This document shows positions 1 through 5,690 of a DNA stretch of 8,282 bases, piece after piece. Position 1 is the stretch's first letter. Every line of letters begins with the position of its first letter. The notes under the pieces were generated by a model. That model did no database searches, was not told the origin of the DNA, and saw only the letters and a list, made by a program, of their open reading frames with translations. Both the position numbers and the translations under genes were made by a program. Origin of the DNA: an uncultured bacterium (GTDB lineage: Bacteria > Bacteroidota > Bacteroidia > Bacteroidales > JACABE01); NCBI GenBank assembly GCA_903911455.1, contig CAIWDQ010000151.1, positions 1-8,282 on the forward strand, read 5' to 3'.

Positions 1-49
1 ATACATATTCTTTTTTATGAGTATAAAAGAGAAAATAAAGGTTAGTATT

Positions 50-2092
50 ATGAATAAAATAATAAGTAAAGCCTTCATTATAATTTGTTTTATATTTATA
101 ACAAATTATACTTTGGCTCAGACAAAAATAGATAGTCTTAAAAATAAGTTAAAATATAGTTCAGTAAATGAACAGATAGATATATATTATAAACTATCAG
201 TATTATATCGTGATTTATCTACTGATTCAGCACTACATTATGCTAATATTGGCTTATCAGTTATAGATGCTAATCATGGACTATATAAGAAATATGAGTT
301 CTTTGAAAGTATAGGAGCTTCTTACGAAAGAATATTTAAATATAAATTAGCAATTCAATATTATCAACAAGCACTTGAAGGCTTCGAAAATGCAAATAAT
401 ATTAAAAGACAGTTGTTGATAATAAATAATATCGGAGTAATATATGGAAAAACTTCTTATTATGATAAAGCCTTATCTTATTTTCAACAAAGTTTAAATA
501 AAAGTAATCAAATTAAAGATACTACCCAAATATGTACTAGTTTGACAAATATCGGACTTGTTTATCAAGTTATGAAAGATTACAAGCTTGCTTTAGATAA
601 TTTTCAAAGAGTATTAAATCTTGCAAATTTAATTAATGCAAAAAATTATATCGCACATGCTCTAAATGATATTTCAAATATTTATTCTGATATGCTTGAC
701 TATAATAAAGCATTAGATTATCAGCTTAAATCATTAGATATCCTTAAAAAAATAAATAACAGAAGAACTATAGCTGTATCAACTTCAGGTATTGGGGAGA
801 TATATAAAAAGCTTAAATTGTATGATAAAGCCTTAATATATTTTGTAGATGCCTATACGATGTCAAAAGACTTTGATGATAATTTCTTAAATGCACACAT
901 ACTTTGTAATATCAGTGATATTTATATTTCAAAAAAGAACTATGAAAGAGCAAAACAATATCTTGATAAAGCTGAGAGTTTAGCAATAGAAGCTGGAGAT
1001 AGAGATGGTCAAAGAGATATATTTGAGACATATTCAAGATATTATTCTGAAAAGAATGATTATAAGAAAGCATTAGAGTATTACAAGCGCTACAAAGATA
1101 TAAACGATAGTATTTTTTCAAATGAGGCAGCAAATAAGATTGCTGAACTTCAGGTTAAATCTGAAATAGATGAAAAAGATAAAGAGAATGAAATCTTACG
1201 TCAGAAAACAGAGATACAACAACTGGCTATTCACAAACAAATTTATCTTAGAAATACTTTTATCTATATTTCTGTTATTATTAGTTTATTAGTAGTTTTT
1301 GTACTTTTTAGATACTGGCTTAAAAGACGTGCTAATAAACTATTATCAGAGAAAAATGAATTCATTAATAAGCAAAAAGATGAACTTGAGGAAGTTTATA
1401 AAACAAAAGACAAACTCTTCTCTGTTATTACTCATGATTTGAAGAACCCTTTCAGTACTTTGGTTACTTTAAGTACATTTATGGAGAATAATTATCATAC
1501 ACTTGAGGATGATCATAAATTCAGTGGGATACAATCTATGAAAAGCTCTATAATTAATGTATATGAGTTGCTTAAGAACCTAACAGACTGGCTAAATTCT
1601 AAAGGTAATAATCTGATCTTATATAAAACTAATTTTAATTTAACTTCAACTATATACTCAGTTGTTGAATTATATAAGATACATGCAGAGCAGAAATCTA
1701 TTGATCTTAGGAATAATGTTGAATCTGATATTTATGTTTATGGTGACGAACGTATGATAAAAACGGTATTAAGAAATTTAATTGACAATGCACTAAAGTT
1801 CACACCTGTTAATGGGAAAATTGTTGTTAAAACAAAGGAAGATAAAAATATCATTATTGTTTCTGTTACCGATAATGGAGTAGGAATAAGCGATACTGAT
1901 AAAGATAAATTATTTGATCTAGAAAACTCATTTTCTACTCATGGGACACAATATGAAGCAGGAGGTGGATTAGGTTTAATCCTCTCTAAAGAATTTATTG
2001 AAAAGAATGATGGAGACATTTGGTTTGAAAGTGAATTGAAAAAGGGGAGTGCATTTTATTTTACTGTAATTAAAGCTGTTAATAATGAATAA
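50..2092 (+). CDS. TPR-containing periplasmic sensor histidine kinase
   Basis: Predicted inner-membrane sensor kinase of 680 residues. From the ATG at 50, residues 1-24 form a signal peptide ending in TLAQ. Eight tetratricopeptide-like repeats follow (about 40-350), then a helical stretch, one membrane segment (about 403-421), a coiled-coil linker, a HisKA domain and a HATPase_c domain. The H-box is THDLKNP with phospho-acceptor His462. The N-box contains Asn576 and Asn580, the G1 box is DNGVG from Asp608, and the G2 box is GGGLGL at 638-643. All key kinase residues are present. Signal peptide plus one membrane helix puts the TPR array in the periplasm and the kinase in the cytoplasm. An in-frame ATG lies at 17, but the start at 50 gives a proper signal peptide and has AAAGG at 37-41. 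The 3' end overlaps the response regulator gene, its likely partner. The ligand cannot be inferred. Any promoter lies outside the window. Confidence 0.93.
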   Translation: MNKIISKAFIIICFIFITNYTLAQTKIDSLKNKLKYSSVNEQIDIYYKLSVLYRDLSTDSALHYANIGLSVIDANHGLYKKYEFFESIGASYERIFKYKLAIQYYQQALEGFENANNIKRQLLIINNIGVIYGKTSYYDKALSYFQQSLNKSNQIKDTTQICTSLTNIGLVYQVMKDYKLALDNFQRVLNLANLINAKNYIAHALNDISNIYSDMLDYNKALDYQLKSLDILKKINNRRTIAVSTSGIGEIYKKLKLYDKALIYFVDAYTMSKDFDDNFLNAHILCNISDIYISKKNYERAKQYLDKAESLAIEAGDRDGQRDIFETYSRYYSEKNDYKKALEYYKRYKDINDSIFSNEAANKIAELQVKSEIDEKDKENEILRQKTEIQQLAIHKQIYLRNTFIYISVIISLLVVFVLFRYWLKRRANKLLSEKNEFINKQKDELEEVYKTKDKLFSVITHDLKNPFSTLVTLSTFMENNYHTLEDDHKFSGIQSMKSSIINVYELLKNLTDWLNSKGNNLILYKTNFNLTSTIYSVVELYKIHAEQKSIDLRNNVESDIYVYGDERMIKTVLRNLIDNALKFTPVNGKIVVKTKEDKNIIIVSVTDNGVGISDTDKDKLFDLENSFSTHGTQYEAGGGLGLILSKEFIEKNDGDIWFESELKKGSAFYFTVIKAVNNE

Positions 2093-2744
2093 AATCAAGA
2101 TTGTTCTGGTTGACGATCATAAGATTGTCAGAGATGGATTAAAGATATTACTCATGAACTTGCCTGATATGGAGGTAATAGGAGATGTTGCAACAGGGGC
2201 TGATCTCTTTGATTTATTATTAAATGTTAAGCCAGACATACTTTTAATGGATATCTCATTACCTAAGATGTCAGGGATTTCTATAACTGAGAAGGTCAGT
2301 CGTGAATATCCTGGTATTAAAGTTGTAATGTTAACTGCAAATATTGAAGATGAAGCTGTAGTAGACTCTTTTAGAGCAGGAGCTTTAGGTTATTTACCTA
2401 AAGATATAGAATATGAAGAATTGATAGAGGCAATCCAGGTAGTATTCGAAGGGAATGAATACCTTGCTAAATCTATTTCAAATGTAATGTTTAAGAACTA
2501 TTTAACGAATAATAAAACTGGAACACTTAAGCAATTTAAATTTGACCATGATTTAACTAAACGGGAACTTCAAGTTTTAGAATTATTCGCTGAAGGATTT
2601 AGTTATAAGGAAATAGCGGTTAAACTTAATATCTCGGCTCGTACAGTTGAGTCACATAAAAATAATATTATGGAGAAGCTTGAACTCAAATCTTTAATTG
2701 ATTTGGTTAAATATGCAATCAAGCATGGGATTATTAGTATATAA
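2085..2744 (+). CDS. NarL/FixJ (LuxR-type) response regulator
   Basis: DNA-binding response regulator of 219 residues. The N-terminal receiver domain (about 4-120) has the acidic pair Asp10/Asp11, phospho-acceptor Asp56 in LLMD, switch residue Thr84 and conserved Lys106 in LPK. The C-terminal GerE/LuxR helix-turn-helix spans about 156-214: LTKRELQVLELFAEG starts the domain and ISARTVESHKNNI is the recognition-helix region. Its ATG lies inside the end of the kinase gene (8-nt overlap, ATGAATAA), which indicates translational coupling and makes the upstream TPR kinase its cognate phosphodonor. The length and both domains are complete. No target promoter can be deduced: the next gene is convergent and no repeated operator-like site is evident nearby. 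The class is clear; the regulon is unknown. Confidence 0.95.
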   Translation: MNKIKIVLVDDHKIVRDGLKILLMNLPDMEVIGDVATGADLFDLLLNVKPDILLMDISLPKMSGISITEKVSREYPGIKVVMLTANIEDEAVVDSFRAGALGYLPKDIEYEELIEAIQVVFEGNEYLAKSISNVMFKNYLTNNKTGTLKQFKFDHDLTKRELQVLELFAEGFSYKEIAVKLNISARTVESHKNNIMEKLELKSLIDLVKYAIKHGIISI

Positions 2745-2777
2745 ATACAAGTATCCTAAGGAAAGATGTATGTATTT
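2743..2777. terminator. Weak candidate bidirectional terminator between convergent genes
   Basis: AAATACA (2743-2749) and TGTATTT (2771-2777) are inverted repeats around a 21-nt loop, and the right arm runs on into further Ts. It lies between the stop codons of the regulator and of plsY, where a shared terminator is expected. The 7-bp stem is AT-rich and the loop is long, so the support is mostly positional. Confidence 0.25.
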
Positions 2778-2786
2778 TTGAGACAT

Positions 2787-3425
2787 TTATGTTTTTTTCT
2801 TTCCTAATTTAAACTTGTTCTCAGTACCGTGAAAGAGTCTTACGATATTCTTTTTATGTGTTAATGGAATAAAGACTCCAATCATTATTGATATAATAAT
2901 TAAAGCATCATGTTGTCGGTGGAGTACAAATAAAACGATGAAAGGAACTGCAACTGCAGTTGCAATTGATGACAACGATACATAACCAGATACTAATAAG
3001 ACAGTAATAAAGATGCCAAGACATATTAGGAACAATAGGGTAGGGAATAATGCAATAATTACGCCAACAATTGTTGCAACACCTTTTCCTCCTTTAAAAC
3101 CAACGAATATTGGGAATATATGTCCGAGGACTGCTGCTAGGGCTAAAATAAGCATGTAGTTGTTTAGCTGAATGTCAGTGTATAATTCAGGGACGAAGAG
3201 GTAACCTAAAGTAACAGCTAGCCAACCCTTAAATGCATCTAAAAGTAAAACTATAATTCCGGGTTTAGTTCCGAGTACTCTTATAGTATTTGTTGCACCT
3301 GCATTTCCACTGCCTTTAGTTCGGATATCAACATTATAAAACATTCTTCCAATCCAAACAGATGTAGCAGCCGAACCTAATAAATAAGCTACTATAATGC
3401 CTATTATAACACTAATTGTTATCAT
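2787..3425 (-). CDS. plsY: Glycerol-3-phosphate acyltransferase PlsY
   Basis: Integral membrane acyltransferase of 212 residues that moves an acyl group from acyl-phosphate to sn-glycerol-3-phosphate. It makes lysophosphatidic acid, the first committed step of phospholipid synthesis in the PlsX/PlsY pathway. The family motifs are present in order: GSGNAGATN at 38-46 after the first membrane helix, GHIFPIFVGFKGGKGVAT at 101-118, and HKKNIVRLFHGTEN at 190-203 near the C-terminus. Several hydrophobic segments lie between them (about 3-22, 56-77, 88-104, 120-145 and 150-188), as expected for a five-helix protein. The length is normal for the family, and the tail is basic (KLGKKKT). It is transcribed alone, convergent with the response regulator and divergent from the OsmC-family gene. 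A TATCTTTG box (minus strand) lies 34 nt upstream of the ATG. Confidence 0.95.
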   Translation of the reverse strand: MITISVIIGIIVAYLLGSAATSVWIGRMFYNVDIRTKGSGNAGATNTIRVLGTKPGIIVLLLDAFKGWLAVTLGYLFVPELYTDIQLNNYMLILALAAVLGHIFPIFVGFKGGKGVATIVGVIIALFPTLLFLICLGIFITVLLVSGYVSLSSIATAVAVPFIVLFVLHRQHDALIIISIMIGVFIPLTHKKNIVRLFHGTENKFKLGKKKT

Positions 3426-3458
3426 TGCTTTTTATTAATAATTTATTCATTGAAGTTG

Positions 3459-3466
3459 CAAAGATA
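3459..3466 (-). promoter_or_regulatory. Bacteroidota-type -7 box for plsY
   Basis: The minus strand reads TATCTTTG, an exact match to the TAnnTTTG -7 consensus of the Bacteroidota primary sigma factor. It lies 34 nt upstream of the plsY ATG, which predicts a 5' leader of about 25-30 nt. I see no good TTTG -33 element at the usual spacing, so the call rests on the -7 box and its position. Confidence 0.55.
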
Positions 3467-3575
3467 CAATAATAATTTCTTTTTATTTTCTTTTGCAGTT
3501 TTAATTAACATTATTTAAAATTAGATGTTATACCATTAACATAATAAATACATGAGTATTTTTAATTAAAAATAT

Positions 3576-3992
3576 ATGAATCATCAAATTGAAATTAACT
3601 GGGAAGGCAACATGGCTTTTGAAGCTAGTGTTAATGGTCATAAAATAATGCTTGACGCCGACTTTAATAACTTTGGAAACAATTCGGGTCCTCGTCCAAA
3701 GGCTCTAATCTTAACTGCTCTTGCAGGTTGTACAGGCATGGATGTAGTTTCTTTACTTAAAAAGATGAAAGTTGAATTCACTGATCTTAAGATAGCTGTT
3801 GACGGCGAATTAACTACAGAGCATCCTATGTATTATCATACTATACATATAAAGTATATGTTTAAAGGTGTTGATTTGGATATGGAAAAGATTAATAAAG
3901 CAATTCATCTTTCACAAACTAAGTATTGTGGTGTAAGTGCTATGCTTGCAAAGGCTGCAAAGATCACTTATGAGGTAATTGTTAATAAATAG
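3576..3992 (+). CDS. OsmC/Ohr-family protein
   Basis: Cytoplasmic OsmC-fold protein of 138 residues. Characterised family members reduce organic hydroperoxides or hydrogen peroxide with a pair of reactive cysteines. Both are present: Cys52 in the helix motif LTALAGCTGMDV and Cys118 in QTKYCGVSAML. The N-terminal half has the short strands (IEINWEGNMAFEASVNG) and the GPRPKALILTALAGC segment typical of the small-OsmC/YhfA-like branch. I therefore prefer a general OsmC-family call to OsmC or Ohr proper; peroxidase activity is an inference from the cysteines. It is divergent from plsY, and its 3' end overlaps the convergent Nudix gene by 11 nt. The leader is AT-rich with no Shine-Dalgarno and no convincing TAnnTTTG box. 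Length is normal. Confidence 0.9.
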   Translation: MNHQIEINWEGNMAFEASVNGHKIMLDADFNNFGNNSGPRPKALILTALAGCTGMDVVSLLKKMKVEFTDLKIAVDGELTTEHPMYYHTIHIKYMFKGVDLDMEKINKAIHLSQTKYCGVSAMLAKAAKITYEVIVNK

Positions 3993-4620
3993 CCCTTTTA
4001 AGTATTACATTTAGTTCGCTTACAATCATTGCAGTTGCTCCCCAAATTATTTTCTTATTGATTATATAACATGGAGCATCTATCTTTAGATTATTCGCCA
4101 GTTTGATCTCTTTAATACTTTTATTTAAAGGATTTATTAGTTCATCAATATCAGCTTCAATAATCTCTGCAACTTCTTTATTATCTTTTATAAACTCTGG
4201 TTTATAGTCTACATAGCCAATTACAGGTTGAACAAGAAAGTTGCTCGGTTGAATATATAGTTCCGACAGAAGCCCAATAACTTTTACATCATTAATATTA
4301 ATACCTACTTCTTCATTTGCTTCTCTTAGAGCGGTGTCTACTAATGTTCTATCCTGAAGTTCATGTTTTCCTCCGGGGAATGCAACTTGTGAGCTATGTA
4401 CTCCATCATATTCAGGTCTTAATATAAAAACAGTTTTAAGCTTATCTTTATCATGATAAAGAAGAATTAAAACACTACTCTTTCGTGCATTATCATAATT
4501 CTTGATTGTTTCCATCGCACGTTTTCTTGATTCAGGCATCATCTCTTTATGTGCATCAAAACCAGGAAGGTTATAACTAAGTTCTTTTTTTATTTTATCA
4601 ATATATTGATTAAAAAACAT
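3982..4620 (-). CDS. Nudix hydrolase, CoA pyrophosphatase type
   Basis: Soluble Nudix hydrolase of 212 residues. Members of this branch cleave coenzyme A or its derivatives to 3',5'-ADP and (acyl-)4'-phosphopantetheine. The CoA-type signature RPEYDGVHSSQVAFPGG (residues 68-84) runs directly into a Nudix box (83-107) of the form GGKHELQD followed by TALREANEEVGI. The metal-binding helix REANEE is intact (Arg99, Glu100, Glu103, Glu104). Asp90, nine residues before Arg99, sits where NudL and NUDT7-type proteins carry Asp rather than the canonical Nudix Glu. The C-terminal IIWGATAMIVSELN is also typical of this subfamily. The gene ends inside the end of the convergent OsmC-family gene and is divergent from the lipoprotein gene. 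Substrate specificity is a family-level inference. Confidence 0.9.
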   Translation of the reverse strand: MFFNQYIDKIKKELSYNLPGFDAHKEMMPESRKRAMETIKNYDNARKSSVLILLYHDKDKLKTVFILRPEYDGVHSSQVAFPGGKHELQDRTLVDTALREANEEVGININDVKVIGLLSELYIQPSNFLVQPVIGYVDYKPEFIKDNKEVAEIIEADIDELINPLNKSIKEIKLANNLKIDAPCYIINKKIIWGATAMIVSELNVILKRAIY

Positions 4621-4674
4621 TGTATTTATAATATAATATTTACTTTTGTGTCGTTATTATAAACAATTTATAAT

Positions 4675-4682
4675 TACTTTTG
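4675..4682 (+). promoter_or_regulatory. Bacteroidota-type -7 box for the lipoprotein gene
   Basis: TACTTTTG matches the TAnnTTTG -7 consensus and lies 30 nt upstream of the lipoprotein ATG. The same TTACTTTTGT decamer also occurs 34 nt upstream (4640-4649). The TTTG inside that copy is 26 nt from this box, longer than the usual 19-21 nt spacing, so it may be a second -7 box rather than the -33 element. Confidence 0.5.
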
Positions 4683-4712
4683 TAAAATGTTTAACCAATT
4701 AAATTATCTATT

Positions 4713-5171
4713 ATGAGAAGAATCTTAAGTATAGCAGTTGTTTTGTTATTATTAGTTGTTACTAATGCATGTATCAATAAGAATAAACCTGATAAAGTAG
4801 CTAAAGCCTTTTTAACTGCTCTTTATGAGATGAATTACGACTCTGCAAAAACATATTGTACAAGCGAGTCCTATGGTTATTTAGAGTATAGAAAACTTCT
4901 GGATAGTTTTATTAATAAGCTGGAAGAAAAGAAGAATGAGTTGCCAAACATAAATATACTTTCTACCAAAATAAGTGGTGATTCTGCTGAGTGTAAATAT
5001 AAGTTAATGGGTATACCTAGTGAGATTCCTGATGAACAAACTATTGATCTGGTTAAGAGAAATGGTAAATGGTTGGTTGATCTTCATGCCGAGAATTTGG
5101 ATTTTAATAATAAGATGCCTCTTAATGATACTATTAATTATCAGTCTGATTCGACGGCTGTTGATTTTTAG
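4713..5171 (+). CDS. Small predicted lipoprotein, DUF4878/NTF2-like
   Basis: Predicted exported lipoprotein of 152 residues. The N-terminus is a short basic and hydrophobic signal (MRRILSIAVVLLLLVVTNAC) with candidate lipidated Cys20. Its lipobox is imperfect, with Thr at -3 where Leu is usual, so a cleaved periplasmic form is possible. The mature part starts INKNKPDKVAKAFLTALYEMNYDSAKTY, resembling the DUF4878-like proteins common in Bacteroidota, which are thought to have an NTF2-like cone fold. The middle holds two strand-like segments (GDSAECKYKLMG and GKWLVDLHAEN) that fit the last strands of such a fold. No catalytic motif is visible and the function is unknown. No acidic surface-export signal follows the cysteine, so retention on the periplasmic side is likely. 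It is a single gene with its own promoter box, divergent from the Nudix gene. Confidence 0.8.
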   Translation: MRRILSIAVVLLLLVVTNACINKNKPDKVAKAFLTALYEMNYDSAKTYCTSESYGYLEYRKLLDSFINKLEEKKNELPNINILSTKISGDSAECKYKLMGIPSEIPDEQTIDLVKRNGKWLVDLHAENLDFNNKMPLNDTINYQSDSTAVDF

Positions 5172-5283
5172 ATTTCGGTTTATTATATCTATAATTTTGT
5201 TCTAAAAAGGGATTATTCTAATTATAATTTCTTTCATTCATCATCTTTAACATACATTATATTTATATAGTTCAATTCTTTTG

Positions 5284-5291
5284 TACCTTTG
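5284..5291 (+). promoter_or_regulatory. Bacteroidota-type -7 box for clpS
   Basis: TACCTTTG, in the context TTTTGTACCTTTGCAAAATG, is a very typical Bacteroidota -7 element. It lies 69 nt upstream of the clpS ATG, so the leader would be about 60 nt and would contain the inverted repeat at 5296-5331. The -33 region is weak: TTTA at 5262-5265, 18 nt upstream. Confidence 0.6.
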
Positions 5292-5295
5292 CAAA

Positions 5296-5331
5296 ATGAA
5301 AATGATGAACATTTTTATTTCATAATTTCAT
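5296..5331 (+). repeat. Inverted repeat / hairpin in the clpS leader
   Basis: ATGAAA (5296-5301) can pair with TTTCAT (5326-5331). Inside it, ATGAA (5305-5309) can pair with TTCAT (5319-5323), leaving a 9-nt loop. The 3' arm lies in a perfect tandem duplication of ATTTCATA (5317-5324 and 5325-5332). The stem is AT-rich and not very stable. A ten-codon reading frame starts at 5296 (stop 5323-5325) but begins at about the predicted transcription start, so I do not call it a gene. Confidence 0.35.
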
Positions 5332-5360
5332 AAATAATCTTTGTTATCAATATTAATATC

Positions 5361-5633
5361 ATGGTTAAAGAGAAAATTCATTCTAAAGAAAATTCAAGCG
5401 AAGCTACTGATAAAGTCAGGGATTTAATTTTATATAATGATGATTTCAATACTTTTGATTTTGTTATAGAAACTCTGATTGAAGTTTGCGAGCATGATCC
5501 TGTACAGGCTGAGCAATGTACGTTAATCGTTCACTTTAAGGGTAAATGCCCTGTTAAATCCGGTACGTATACTGAGCTCAAACCTATTTATACTAAGATG
5601 AGTGCTAGAGATCTTACTGTTGAGATTAAATAA
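5361..5633 (+). CDS. clpS: ATP-dependent Clp protease adaptor ClpS
   Basis: Small cytoplasmic adaptor of 90 residues. It binds proteins with destabilising N-terminal residues and hands them to a ClpA- or ClpC-type unfoldase for ClpP degradation. The first 20 or so residues are charged and likely flexible, as in other ClpS proteins. The core keeps the binding-pocket motif LYNDDF (Asn26, Asp27, Asp28) and the pocket histidine His58 in IVHFKGK. These correspond to E. coli Asn34, Asp35, Asp36 and His66. The rest (TFDFVIETLIEVCEHDPVQA and TKMSARDLTVEI) follows the family pattern. The gatekeeper, Met40 in E. coli, aligns with Phe32 here. No clpA is adjacent, unlike in proteobacteria. The ABC-F gene follows after 57 nt and may be cotranscribed. 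Confidence 0.93.
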   Translation: MVKEKIHSKENSSEATDKVRDLILYNDDFNTFDFVIETLIEVCEHDPVQAEQCTLIVHFKGKCPVKSGTYTELKPIYTKMSARDLTVEIK

Positions 5634-5678
5634 ACTACATCACACAATTATCATAAACTAATCTTTTAAAAAGCTTCT

Positions 5679-5685
5679 GAGGAAA
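5679..5685 (+). promoter_or_regulatory. Shine-Dalgarno-like site before the ABC-F gene
   Basis: GAGGAAA lies 5 nt upstream of the ATG at 5691. Most other starts in this window lack a purine-rich site, as is usual in Bacteroidota, so this one is unusual. It supports the chosen start. Confidence 0.45.
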
Positions 5686-5690
5686 CATAT

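Noticed and set aside
17..49. Longer N-terminus for the histidine kinase starting at the ATG at 17
   Set aside because: It would place eleven charged residues before an otherwise normal signal peptide and has no upstream ribosome-binding signal. The ATG at 50 has AAAGG 8 nt before it.
912..1133. A minus-strand frame inside the TPR region
   Set aside because: It is fully contained in the well-supported kinase gene and has no recognisable motif.
5020..5205. An overlapping plus-strand frame rich in Ile, Leu and Arg
   Set aside because: It lies mostly inside the lipoprotein gene in another frame and has the composition of an out-of-frame AT-rich translation.
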